Shown: one piece after another, positions 17,185 through 26,084 of the stretch
How positions within the stretch are numbered: position 1 is the first letter of the stretch
How the letters are laid out: each line of letters begins with the position of its first letter
Origin: Sphingosinicella terrae
GTDB lineage: Bacteria > Pseudomonadota > Alphaproteobacteria > Sphingomonadales > Sphingomonadaceae
Length of the DNA stretch: 64,000 nt
Assembly (NCBI RefSeq): GCF_003347635.1
Contig: NZ_QDFY01000003.1
Coordinates: 248,001-312,000 of the forward strand
Reading direction: 5' to 3'
The notes under the pieces: generated by a model
Databases searched by the model: none
The model's input: the letters and a program-made list of their open reading frames with translations, nothing else
Told to the model about the DNA's origin: nothing
Translations under genes and position numbers: made by a program

Positions 17185-18606
17185 TCACCGGTCGTAGGCG
17201 TGCGGGAGCGCGCCCTCCTGCGGCTGGCGATAGCGGTCGCGAAGCCGGGTCTGCCGGTTCTCCAGGCTCTGCTGGACGCCGTCGATCCAGACCGCCTCGA
17301 CCGCGGTGGCGAGCTCGAGCGGGTCGCCGTCCCAGATGACGACGTCGCCCCGGCGGCCGGGGCGAAGCGAGCCGATCTCCTCGCCGAGGCCGATCGCCTC
17401 GGCCGGCCGCGAGGTGATCGCGGCGAAGGCCTCGTTCCAGCTGAGGCCGCTATGGCCCGGGACGCGGCCGATGCCCACCAGATTGCCGGCATATTGGGTC
17501 GACACCCTGATCTGGCGCGCTTCGTCGTCGTTGATCATCCCGATCGAGACATGGACCCCGGCCGCCCGCATCCGGCCGATATTGGATTGGGTCGCGGCGA
17601 GCTGCTCGAAGCTCGCCGGAAGGTCGGTGAGCGCATTGGCGATGACGGGCACGTCCGCCGCCGCGATCCGGTCCGCCACCCGCCATCCCTCGGCGGCACC
17701 GACCAGCACCAGCCGCAGCCGCGGGAATTCGCGCTTGAGCGCCAGCGTCTGGAGGATGTCGCTGGCGCGCTCGACGTGGACGAGGAGGAGCTGGCGGCCC
17801 TGCAGCACCGGCACCAGGGCCGCCGCGTCGAAGCGGGTGAGCAGCACGTCCTCCGGCCGCCGCGCATCGGGCAGGATGTACGGATTCTCGGTGATGTCCT
17901 CGATCGGCGCATCGGCCGCCGAGGAGCCGCGCTGGCTGCTGCTGCCGATGGGAAGCCGGAGGTCGCGCGCTTCCCGCATCGCGTTGCGCAGCAGCGCATA
18001 AGCGGAGGCGCGGCTGCCGCCGGCGTCCTGGGCCCCGGCCTCGCCCAGCTCGATGAACTGGAAGGCGCGGGCCCGGGTGACCGGCTGCATGTCGGCGCCG
18101 AGGTCGATGACCGCGCCCTGGCCGCCGAAGATGCTCCGCCCGGTCGCCGGCGAGACGATCGCCCGGGTGACGCCGGCCGCCCGGTTGACGGCGATCGAGG
18201 CCGCCTGCGGGTTGATCGCCGGCACCACGTCGATCGCCGCGCTGAACGGCGAGTTGTTGGCCTGGACGTCGTTGGTCGCGTCGACGGCGTCGACCTCGGT
18301 GAGGCCGATCCGGGAGAAGCCGGCGACGATCCCCGGCGTCACCCATTTGCCGCTGGCGTCGATCACCGTCGCGCCCGCCGGCACGGCGACGCCGGCGCCC
18401 GCTGCGGCGACGCGGCCGTCGCGGATGACGACGGTGCCGCCGTCGATCGGATCGGAGCCGTCGCCGAGCACCACCCGGCCGCCGGTGATCGCCACCGTCT
18501 GCGCCGCCGCCGGCAGGGCGGCAAGCGCCGCGATGGCCGCCATCAGCAGGCCGACTTGTCCGCCGAAGCCTTGGCGGAGGCGGAAGCCTTGGCGAAGGCC
18601 GATCAT
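17185..18606 (-). CDS. Divergent amidohydrolase-family protein lacking the HxH metal motif
   Basis: A 473-residue exported protein of the imidazolonepropionase/amidohydrolase fold. The start at 18606 overlaps the stop of the preceding amidohydrolase gene (ATGA). The N-terminus carries a repeat-derived RLRQGF segment before a hydrophobic signal core (GLLMAAIAALAALPAAAQ); an ATG at 18543 could be the ancestral start. The urease-like sandwich region (VAITGGRVVLGDGSDPIDGG) and the C-terminal GLGEEIGSLRPGRRGDVVIW are intact. Where relatives have D-x-H-x-H it reads TPGIVAGFSRIG, and the other metal histidines are not evident. It may be a non-catalytic partner of the upstream enzyme; that role is inference. 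Confidence 0.8.
   Translation of the reverse strand: MIGLRQGFRLRQGFGGQVGLLMAAIAALAALPAAAQTVAITGGRVVLGDGSDPIDGGTVVIRDGRVAAAGAGVAVPAGATVIDASGKWVTPGIVAGFSRIGLTEVDAVDATNDVQANNSPFSAAIDVVPAINPQAASIAVNRAAGVTRAIVSPATGRSIFGGQGAVIDLGADMQPVTRARAFQFIELGEAGAQDAGGSRASAYALLRNAMREARDLRLPIGSSSQRGSSAADAPIEDITENPYILPDARRPEDVLLTRFDAAALVPVLQGRQLLLVHVERASDILQTLALKREFPRLRLVLVGAAEGWRVADRIAAADVPVIANALTDLPASFEQLAATQSNIGRMRAAGVHVSIGMINDDEARQIRVSTQYAGNLVGIGRVPGHSGLSWNEAFAAITSRPAEAIGLGEEIGSLRPGRRGDVVIWDGDPLELATAVEAVWIDGVQQSLENRQTRLRDRYRQPQEGALPHAYDR
18556..18597 (-). repeat. In-frame RLRQGF repeat inserted in an N-terminal signal region
   Basis: The word CGCCAAGGCTTC occurs twice, spelling RQGF-RL-RQGF-GGQ in the reading frame at residues 4-17 of the divergent amidohydrolase. 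RLRQGFGGQ-type insertions are a known dispersed repeat in sphingomonad genomes. Here it lengthens the n-region of the signal peptide. Confidence 0.6.
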
Positions 18607-20009
18607 TTCACGTCTCCCTCGCCCGGCTGGCCGAGCTCGAAATCGGATACCGGCCGCAGCCTCGGATCGTTCATGTCGTACAGGAGGGCGCCGTCGATCC
18701 ACACCTGCTGCGGGCGGGTATAGACACTGAACGGATGGCCGTTCCACAGCACGACGTCGGCGCGCTTGCCGGGGCGCAGGCTGCCGGTCTCGTCCTCGAT
18801 GCCGAGCGCCCGCGCCGGATTGATGCCGAGCCAGCGCCAGGCGACCTCGTCGGAGATGTCGATGCCCATCCGGCGGCCGTCGGCGAGCGCCTTGGCCGCC
18901 TCCTGGTTGAGCCGCTGGATGCCGTTCGAATCGTCGGAATGGACGATGGCGCAGGCGCCGGCATTGTGGACCAGCGGGATATTCTCGTTGACCGCGTCAT
19001 AGGCTTCCATCTTGAAGCCCCACCAGTCGGACCACATCGCCGCGCAGGTGCCATTGTCCTCGAGCAGGTCGGCGATCTTGTAGGCCTCGACCGCGTGGTG
19101 GAAGGTCGAGATGCGGAAGCCGAACTCGCGCGCCATGTCGAGCATCAGCGCCATCTCGTCGGCGCGGTAGCAATGGTTGTGGACCAGGATGTCGCCTTCG
19201 AGCGCCCCGGCCAGGGTCTCCAGCGCCATGTCGCGGGCGGTGTTCGGCTCGCGCCGGCGCCGGTCGCGATACTCGGCGGCGCGCTGCCAGGTCTGCCGCA
19301 TCAGCGCGATATTGCCCATCCGGGTCTGCGGCATCTGGTTGCGGCCGCCATAGACGCGCTTGGGATTCTCGCCGCAGGCGATCTTGAGGCCGCGCGGCGC
19401 GCCGGGGAAGCGCATCGCCTGCACCGTCCGGGCGGGCACGTTGCGCAAGGTGACGCCGCGGCCGCCGAACAGGTTGGCCGATCCGGGGAGCACCTGCAGG
19501 GTGGTGACGCCGCCATTGGCGAGCGCGCGCGAGAAGCCCGGATCCTGCGGCCAGACGCTGTGCTCGGCCCACACTTCCGGGCGCACCGGGCTGGTGATCT
19601 CGTTGCCGTCCGAATGGGCCTCGACGCCGGGGCTCGGATAGTCGCCGAGATGGGAATGGACGTCGATCACGCCGGGCGTGACCCAGCGGCCGGCGCCGTC
19701 GATGCGGGTCGCCCCTTCCGGCACCGGCGTGTCGGCGCCGCCGACCGCCTGGATGCGGCCGTCGGCGAGGACGATGGTGCCATTGTCGATCCGCCCGCCC
19801 TCGCCGTCGAAGATGGTCGCGCCGGTGATCGCCGTCACCACACCGGGATAGGCGCGATAGGTCGAAGGATAGGGGTCGTCCGAGGCCGAGCGTGGGGCGT
19901 CGGCGCCCGTCTGCGTCGAGGAGGTGGAGGCGGGCCTCTCCGTCCCCTGGCCGGCGCATCCGGCCAGGAGCGCGGCGGCGCAGGCCACCGTCGACCAACC
20001 TGATTTCAT
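18603..20009 (-). CDS. Amidohydrolase family lipoprotein (metal-dependent hydrolase)
   Basis: A 468-residue exported metal hydrolase. The signal sequence ends in a lipobox, ALLAGC (Cys18). The metal site is intact: VIDVHSHLGDY, the VHNHCYRADE histidines, FHHAVEAY, and the aspartate in IVHSDDSNG. C-terminal ALGIEDETGSLRPGKRADVVLW is typical of the imidazolonepropionase-like branch, which includes dipeptidases and prolidase-like enzymes. It overlaps both the upstream transporter gene and the downstream amidohydrolase by 4 bases. Co-transcription with a peptide transporter suggests it hydrolyses peptides or amino-acid amides; the exact substrate is not known. Confidence 0.88.
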   Translation of the reverse strand: MKSGWSTVACAAALLAGCAGQGTERPASTSSTQTGADAPRSASDDPYPSTYRAYPGVVTAITGATIFDGEGGRIDNGTIVLADGRIQAVGGADTPVPEGATRIDGAGRWVTPGVIDVHSHLGDYPSPGVEAHSDGNEITSPVRPEVWAEHSVWPQDPGFSRALANGGVTTLQVLPGSANLFGGRGVTLRNVPARTVQAMRFPGAPRGLKIACGENPKRVYGGRNQMPQTRMGNIALMRQTWQRAAEYRDRRRREPNTARDMALETLAGALEGDILVHNHCYRADEMALMLDMAREFGFRISTFHHAVEAYKIADLLEDNGTCAAMWSDWWGFKMEAYDAVNENIPLVHNAGACAIVHSDDSNGIQRLNQEAAKALADGRRMGIDISDEVAWRWLGINPARALGIEDETGSLRPGKRADVVLWNGHPFSVYTRPQQVWIDGALLYDMNDPRLRPVSDFELGQPGEGDVK

Positions 20010-21919
20010 CGGTTGCCCCCGTTCGTGTCGTCGCCGCGAGCGCGGTTCGGGTCGTGCTCCAGCCCCGCGGCGTCGGCCTTGGTCTCGTTTCCGGTATAGG
20101 TGCCGGCTGCGTCACGCTCGACCAGCTGCGCCTCGCCGGCCATCACGTTGCGCTGGCCGCCGCCACGATCCTTGCCGAGCGTCTCGAGATGCATGCCGCG
20201 CTTGAGCCATGGCGACAGAATCATCAGCAGCAGGCCGATGCCGACGCCGACCGCACCGATCGTGAAGAAGACGTTCGAATAGGTGGCGAGCTGTGCCGAC
20301 GGGTCGGTGACGACGCCGCCGACCGTCTCGCTCGACGTTGCCTGAGCGACGAGGCCCGCCAGGGTATGGGCAAGTGCCGAGGCGAGGAACCAGACGCCCA
20401 TCATCAGGCCGACGATCCGGGGGACCGACAGCTTGGTGATCATGCTCAGGCCGACCGGGGAGAGGCAGATCTCACCGGTCGTGTGGAGCAGGTAGGCGAG
20501 GAACAGCCAGACCAGCGGCACGCGATAATCCGGGCCGGCGAAATAGGTGATGCCGACGACGAGCACGAGGAAGCCCAGGCCGGCCTGGACGATTCCGAGG
20601 CCGAACTTGAGCGGCGTGGAAGGCTCCAGGTTGCGCCGGCCGAGCCATCCCCACAGCGCCGCGAACAATGGGGCGAGCAGGACGATCAGGCCCGGATTGA
20701 AGAAGTTGGTCTGGGCTGCGGTCATGCGCAGGTCGCCGGCGATGGTGAGATCGCTGTTGCGGTCGGCGTAAAGCGTCATCGAGCTGCCCGCCTGCTCGAA
20801 CAGGGTCCAAAACAGGACTGTGAAGATGATGAGCACGAGCGCGACGATCATCCGCGAGCGTTCGGCACCGCGCAGCGCCACCGCCGACCAGATCAGCATG
20901 CCGGCGAAGATGGCCGGCGCCGCGATCGTGAGGACGGTGGTGACGATCTCGTCGCGCTGCACCAGGAACCAGGCCGGCAGCAGCATCAGCAGGCCGGCGA
21001 CATAGATCGTCCATTCGATGTTGAGGCCGATCGCGCTGCGCTGCTTGAGCACCTCGGGACGCGGCGGCTCGGCCTTGCCGAGAAGGTGCTTCTGGCCGGC
21101 GAGGAAGGTGATCAGGCCCAACAGCATGCCGAAGCCGGCGAGGCCGAAACCGTAGGCCCAGCCGTAGCGAATGCCGAGATAGCCGCAGCCCAGCGTCGCC
21201 AGCACCGAGCCGAGATTGATGCCCATGTAGAAGATGGTGAAGCCGCGGTCTCGCCTTGGATCGTCAGCGGCGTAGAGCGAGCCGACGATCGTCGAGATAT
21301 TGGCCTTGAGGAAGCCGACGCCGACGATGATCAGCGACAGCGAGAAGAACAGGATCTGGACGTAGAGCGGATCCTGCACGATCCGCGTCTCGAAGGCGCC
21401 GGTCGGAACCGCGGAGGGCAGACCCACGCTGGCAGGATCGGACAAGGTCATGCCCTCGCCGGAGAAGTTGAGTGCCGAGCGTGCGCCGGCGCCGTTGGTC
21501 AGGAAAAGCTGGCGGTCCTCGCCGCGGCCCTCGGTGATCACCTCGTAGCTGCTGCCCGCGACATCGACATATTGGCGCGAGCCCGACCCTTCGAACGCCA
21601 TGCCGAAATGGCCGAGCACGAGCAGCACCGCGCCGACCGTGACCGCCTTGCGCGATCCCAGATAACGATCGGCGATGAGGCCGCCGAGCACCGGCATCAG
21701 GTAGACCAGCGAGGCATAAGCGGCGTACAGCCCCTGCGCCTCGTTGTCGGCGAACAGGAAATGCTGCGTGAGATAGAGGACCAGCAACGCCCGCATGCCG
21801 TAGAAGGAGAAGCGCTCCCACATCTCGGCGAAGAAGAGGACCGCGAGGCCCTTCGGATGACCGAAGAAGCTTCGGTCGTCTGACGGCTTGCTGCGGTCGG
21901 GATAGGCTGCTGATGCCAC
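20006..21919 (-). CDS. POT/PTR family proton-dependent oligopeptide transporter
   Basis: A 637-residue major-facilitator peptide transporter with about 14 hydrophobic segments. The family signature is at the N-terminus: FFAEMWERFSFYGMRALLVL, with the E-x-x-E-R motif for proton coupling. GINLGSVLATLGCGYLG and FWTLFEQAGSSMTLYADRN follow, as in PepT/DtpA proteins. A hydrophilic insertion (about 105-165) separates early helices. The C-terminal tail is soluble and charged. It is the first gene of a three-gene overlapping run with two amidohydrolases, which points to peptide import coupled to hydrolysis. Confidence 0.93.
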   Translation of the reverse strand: MASAAYPDRSKPSDDRSFFGHPKGLAVLFFAEMWERFSFYGMRALLVLYLTQHFLFADNEAQGLYAAYASLVYLMPVLGGLIADRYLGSRKAVTVGAVLLVLGHFGMAFEGSGSRQYVDVAGSSYEVITEGRGEDRQLFLTNGAGARSALNFSGEGMTLSDPASVGLPSAVPTGAFETRIVQDPLYVQILFFSLSLIIVGVGFLKANISTIVGSLYAADDPRRDRGFTIFYMGINLGSVLATLGCGYLGIRYGWAYGFGLAGFGMLLGLITFLAGQKHLLGKAEPPRPEVLKQRSAIGLNIEWTIYVAGLLMLLPAWFLVQRDEIVTTVLTIAAPAIFAGMLIWSAVALRGAERSRMIVALVLIIFTVLFWTLFEQAGSSMTLYADRNSDLTIAGDLRMTAAQTNFFNPGLIVLLAPLFAALWGWLGRRNLEPSTPLKFGLGIVQAGLGFLVLVVGITYFAGPDYRVPLVWLFLAYLLHTTGEICLSPVGLSMITKLSVPRIVGLMMGVWFLASALAHTLAGLVAQATSSETVGGVVTDPSAQLATYSNVFFTIGAVGVGIGLLLMILSPWLKRGMHLETLGKDRGGGQRNVMAGEAQLVERDAAGTYTGNETKADAAGLEHDPNRARGDDTNGGNR

Positions 21920-22106
21920 GGGCAGACTCCATGGTGAGGGTTAGCGGACCGAGCGGTCGGCGATTGCGTGGGCGGCACCCTAATGCCTTGGTCGCGCTTG
22001 TGAAGCGGATTGTTGACCGCCTCCGGCGCTGCTAGCGGCAGGACCCGAAACCGACCGGCGTCGCCGCCAGTTCGTCACTCGGCTCGAGCCGCAGCGAAGG
22101 ATGACC

Positions 22107-22685
22107 ATGTTCAACGACCGCTCCTCGGCGCTCGAACTCCTGAAGACGCGCCGCTCGGGTCGGCCCCGCGACTTGGTCGCGCCCGGCCCCGGTGCGGAGG
22201 AGCTTCGCCAGATCCTCGAGATCGCGGCTCGTTCTCCCGATCACGGCAAGCTCCAGCCCTGGCGGTTCGTCCATGTTCCCCGCAATCGCCGCGAGGCCTT
22301 GGCGGCGCTGCTGCAGCGCGCCTACCGGATCGACAATCCTCGGCCCGGCCGTCTCGAGGTCGAGGCGACGGACCGGTTTGCGATGCAGGCGCCCGAACTC
22401 GTCGTCGCCTTGTTCAGCCCGAAGCCGAGCCCGAAAATCCCGCTCTGGGAGCAGCAGCTCTCCTGCGGCGCGGCCTGCATGAACCTGCTGCTTGCCGCCC
22501 ACGCGATGGGCTATGCCGCCGGCTGGGTGACCGGCTGGGCGGCCTATTCCGACATCGTCCGCGACGCCTTCGGCGCCGAACCGGAACGCATCGCCGGCTT
22601 CATCTTCCTCGGCACGCCCGGCAGCGAGCTGGAGGAGCGCCTGCGGCCGAGCTACGAGGACGTGGTCGGCGAGTGGCAGGGGTGA
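22107..22685 (+). CDS. Nitroreductase family protein (YdjA-like)
   Basis: A 192-residue FMN-dependent nitroreductase-fold enzyme. The ATG at 22107 has GAAGGA at a good distance; an in-frame ATG at 22101 is too close to it. FMN-contact regions are visible: RRSGRPRDLVAPGP, AARSPDHGKLQPWRF and the C-terminal IAGFIFLGTP, with GAACMNLLLAAHAMGYAAGW in the core. The small size fits the YdjA/TdsD subgroup. It is divergent from the POT operon, and its stop lies 22 bases from the convergent response regulator gene. Confidence 0.88.
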   Translation: MFNDRSSALELLKTRRSGRPRDLVAPGPGAEELRQILEIAARSPDHGKLQPWRFVHVPRNRREALAALLQRAYRIDNPRPGRLEVEATDRFAMQAPELVVALFSPKPSPKIPLWEQQLSCGAACMNLLLAAHAMGYAAGWVTGWAAYSDIVRDAFGAEPERIAGFIFLGTPGSELEERLRPSYEDVVGEWQG

Positions 22686-22707
22686 TCGGACCCGGAAGCG
22701 AAACGCC

Positions 22708-24168
22708 TCAGGCGGCGACGTCGCCGATGCCGAGTTCGCCGAGCTTGCGGTAGAGGGTCGACCGGCCGATCCCGAGCCGGCGCGCGACCTCGGTCATGCG
22801 GCCGCGATAATGGCCAATGGCGAGGCGGATGACGTCGGCTTCGATATCCTCGAGGGGACGCAGGTTGCCGTCGCTCTGGTAGAGCGTGACGCCGGGGCCG
22901 TGCTCGAGTGCGGCTGTCGCCGACTGCCCATCGAGGCGCTTGGCATGATAGTCGTCCGCCCGTCGGCCATAGGTCGCCTCGGCGGCGATCTGCGGGAAGT
23001 CGTCGGCGGTGAGCGCGTCGCCCTCGCACAGCACGGCGGCGCGGAACAGGGCGTTCTGGAGCTGCCGGACATTGCCCGGCCAGCCATAGGACATCAGCAC
23101 CGACAAGGCGTCGTCGGTGATCGACAGGTAGTGCATGCCCGGCTGCTCGGCGATGCGCGAGAGCAGGTGGCGAGCGAGCGCCGGCAGGTCGCTGATCCGG
23201 TCGCGCAGCGGCGGGACCGGAACGTGGACCACGTTCAGCCGGTAGTAGAGATCCTCGCGGAAACGGCCCGCCGCGACCTCGTCGGCCAGCCGGCGGTTGG
23301 TGGCGGCGATGATCCGGACGTCGACGGTCTGGGTGATCCGGCTGCCGACGCGCTGGATCTCGCCGGTCTCGAGCGCGCGCAGCAGCTTGACCTGCGTGTC
23401 GAGCGGCAGCTCGCCGATCTCGTCGAGGAACAGGGTCGATCCGTCGGCGTCCTCGAACCGGCCGACATGGCGGTCGAAGGCACCGGTGAAGCTGCCTTTC
23501 TCATGGCCGAACAGCACCGAGTCGACGAGATTCTCGGGAATCGCACCGCAATTGACGGTGTGGAGCGGCTTCTTGCCGCGCGGGGAGGCGGCGTGGATCG
23601 CCTGGGCGACGATCTCCTTGCCGGAGCCGCTTTCCCCTTCGATCAGCACCGAGACGCGGGCGCGCGCGGCCTTGGCCGCCACCGCGAGCGCGGCGCGGAA
23701 ATTGGGAGCGGAGCCGACGATTTCCTCGAAACCGAGCACCTTGCCGATCTTCTCGGACAGCGGCCGCAGCTCGCCGCCGCGCCGGCGGCGGTCGGTGGCG
23801 GCGTCCAAGGCGGCGAGCAGCCGGTCCGGCGCGATCGGCTTGACCAGGAAATCGCTGGCGCCGGCCCGCATCGCGTCGACCGCGACGGCGACCGAGGTTT
23901 GGGCGGTGAGGACGAGCAGGGGAATTTCCGGCTTGAGCTCGCGCAGCTGGCGGATCAGCGCGCTGCCCTCCTCGCCGGGAAGCCAGTGGTCGAGCAGGAT
24001 GGCGTCGAACTTCGGCTCCTGCGGGTCGGCGAACATGGTCTCGGCGGCTTCGAGGTCGTTGGCGCCGCGCACCCACCAGCCGGCTCGGGCGCCGATCGCG
24101 GTGATCAGGCGGCGCTGTGCCGGTTCGTCGTCGATCAGCAGCAGGCAGCGTGTCGGATCGGGCCGCAT
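22708..24168 (-). CDS. Sigma-54-dependent response regulator (NtrC-type)
   Basis: A 486-residue regulator with three domains. The receiver domain has the acidic pair D13/D14, phospho-acceptor D60 in LLDHWLPGEEG and K110. The AAA+ domain has Walker A GESGSGKE (178-185), Walker B TLFLDEIGELPL and RFREDLYYRLNV. The sigma-54 contact loop reads GSFTGA (225-230) instead of the usual GAFTGA, a tolerated but uncommon change. The C-terminal Fis-type HTH ends ARRLGIGRSTLYRKLGELGI. No histidine kinase gene is adjacent, so it is an orphan in this window. Confidence 0.92.
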   Translation of the reverse strand: MRPDPTRCLLLIDDEPAQRRLITAIGARAGWWVRGANDLEAAETMFADPQEPKFDAILLDHWLPGEEGSALIRQLRELKPEIPLLVLTAQTSVAVAVDAMRAGASDFLVKPIAPDRLLAALDAATDRRRRGGELRPLSEKIGKVLGFEEIVGSAPNFRAALAVAAKAARARVSVLIEGESGSGKEIVAQAIHAASPRGKKPLHTVNCGAIPENLVDSVLFGHEKGSFTGAFDRHVGRFEDADGSTLFLDEIGELPLDTQVKLLRALETGEIQRVGSRITQTVDVRIIAATNRRLADEVAAGRFREDLYYRLNVVHVPVPPLRDRISDLPALARHLLSRIAEQPGMHYLSITDDALSVLMSYGWPGNVRQLQNALFRAAVLCEGDALTADDFPQIAAEATYGRRADDYHAKRLDGQSATAALEHGPGVTLYQSDGNLRPLEDIEADVIRLAIGHYRGRMTEVARRLGIGRSTLYRKLGELGIGDVAA

Positions 24169-24252
24169 CTGTATCCCTCGTCCTGAAGAGGGACTCGTCC
24201 TAGCCCGAAGGGGGTAAAGGCCGGCTTAAGGCAGTGACGGGGAAGTCACGCG

Positions 24253-25805
24253 CTAGGCGGCGATCGCGGTCTGCCGTGACAGCAGAGCTTCCGCCGCGAG
24301 CCGGCCGGTCTGAAGCGCACCGTTCATGTAGCCGGGCCAGGCATCGGAGAGCCATTCGCCGGCGAGCAGGATCGGCCCTGCCGCGGCCGGCCGCCTTTCT
24401 CCCTCCTCCTCGACGGCGAGCAGGCTGCCGAAGCGGCTGAGCTGGCCTGGCCGGAAATTCGCATAGGCGCCCTGGGTCAGCGGATCGTCGCACCAGCGCG
24501 TGCGCCGGGTGCGGCCGTTCGGATCGGGCAGGTCCGGATAGACCGCGCGCGCGGCGCCGTGAAGCGCTCGGCGAGCCGCCGAGTCTCGACGTCGGCGGCC
24601 TCGCGCACCTGGTCGCCGCCGAGAAAGTAGCAGAGCGCCCCCGAGCCGCCCGCCGGCACCTGCGAGGCGGCGTCCCAGATGGCGGAGAAGCCGTCGGCCG
24701 CCCAGACCGCGCCGGCAAAGCCGGTGGAATGGCGCCAGGGCTGCGAATCATATCCGACGATGAGCTTCTCGTTCCGTCCGGGGCGGACCTCGTCGATCAT
24801 CGCCCGCGCGAGCGGGGGCAGGACACCTTCGATCCGGATCGCCTTGAGCAGCGGCGCCGGCAGCGCGAGGACGACCTGGTCGGCCTGCGCCGTACGGCCG
24901 TCGGCGAAGGTCAGCCGCATGCCTGCCGGCCCGGCGGCGATCCCGGCCACGGTCGCGCCGAGGTGGATCTGCTGCCGATGCTCGTGCGCGAGCGCCGCGG
25001 CGATCTGGCCGGTGCCGCCGTCGATGAGATAGCGTTCGTCCGACAGGCTGATCCGGCTGACTCGCTCGCCGTCGACCGTCGGCAGGTTGAACAGCAGCTC
25101 GAGGGCCGAGGCCTCGTTGGGCTCGGCGCCATATTCGGTGCGGACGGTGGCTTCGATCGCGTCGCGGGCGTCGCCGGGGGCGAGGCCGTGGCGGTCGAGA
25201 TAGTCCTGCACCGAAAGCGCGTCGATCTCCGCCGCGACCCCGGCATAGTCGGCGTCGAGCCGGTCCGAATCGGCGGTGATGGCCGCGGCGATCCCGCGCA
25301 GCGCCTGCGCCAGAGCCGCTTCGTCGACGGGTCTGCCGCCGCGGCCGATCTGGACCTCGTGATGAGGGCCGTGTGCCCGCCGGTCGACCAGGGGAAGGTC
25401 GAAGCGCCGGACCATCGCCAGCACGTCGGCATGGTCGCTGTTCACGAGCTGCGCCCCCTCGTCGAAGGCATAATCGGGGGCGAACACGCCGCGGACGCTG
25501 CGGGTGCGGCCGCCGGCCGCCGTTCGTGCCTCGTAGAGCACGGCCTCGGCGCCGTTCCGGCGCAGCACGTCCAGGGCCGACAGGCCGGCGAGCCCGCCGC
25601 CGACGACGGCGACGCGCAGGGGCGAACGCGCGAATGCCGGCCAGCGCGGCCAGGCGGCCGCGGCGAGGCCGCCGCCGAGCGCGGCCAGGACGCGGCGCCG
25701 GGTGATTCCGTCGGCGCCGGTCCGGGCGGGCGCTGCGCCGGCCTTGGACAGATTGATCGCGCGCGCCCGGTCGAGCGCCCTCCAGACCTGTCCGGTCCCC
25801 CGCAT
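24253..25805 (-). pseudogene. Flavin amine oxidase with Tat signal, frameshifted near the C-terminus
   Basis: FAD-dependent amine oxidase of about 516 residues if the frame is repaired. The ATG at 25805 follows GGGAGGG. A twin-arginine signal TRRRVLAALGGGLAAAAWP is present, then the FAD loop VAVVGGGLAGLSAL, EARTAAGGRTRS and DEGAQLVN. The frame breaks in a CG-rich run near 24543-24556, so the uncorrected protein ends at 24477. The lost frame continues AVYPDLPDPNGR, then LLAGEWLSDAWPGYMNGALQ and GRLAAEALLS to a TAG at 24253. One missing base explains it. Because the break is in a (CG)n run and the rest is intact, a sequencing error is as likely as real inactivation. Confidence 0.8.
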
Positions 25806-25933
25806 CGGCTCTCCCTCCCGTTCCGTCCCCGTCACGAGCGTATCGCATGGCGCGTCGCGGCGCTACGCATTGCCGCCTTGCCCGGTCAGGGGGCAGGTTG
25901 GTAAGGGGGGCGTCGAACAGGGAAGGAGTTTCC

Positions 25934-26068
25934 ATGGCAGCCGACGAGGCCGAACGCGCCGTGCGTTCGCATCAGAACAGCTACAATCTCTTTATCGCAC
26001 TGATGAAATATGGGACGATTATCAGCGTCATCATCGCTTTTATCGTCATCCTGATCATTCGAAACTGA
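25934..26068 (+). CDS. aa3-type cytochrome c oxidase subunit IV
   Basis: A 44-residue one-helix membrane protein. The ATG at 25934 is preceded by a strong GGAAGGAG. It has a short acidic/basic N-terminus (MAADEAERAVRSHQNSYNLF) and a hydrophobic helix GTIISVIIAFIVILIIRN. Size and layout match the bacterial aa3-type cytochrome oxidase subunit IV family. It lies 16 bases before pntAA, an arrangement seen in other sphingomonads; no oxidase core gene is present here. It probably belongs to the same transcript as the transhydrogenase. Confidence 0.8.
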   Translation: MAADEAERAVRSHQNSYNLFIALMKYGTIISVIIAFIVILIIRN

Positions 26069-26084
26069 CGGGGGAGGCGGGGGG

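Noticed and set aside
19892-21883. A 663-codon open frame on the plus strand
   Set aside because: Antisense to the POT transporter gene; composition is Glu/Ala/Arg-rich with no motif.
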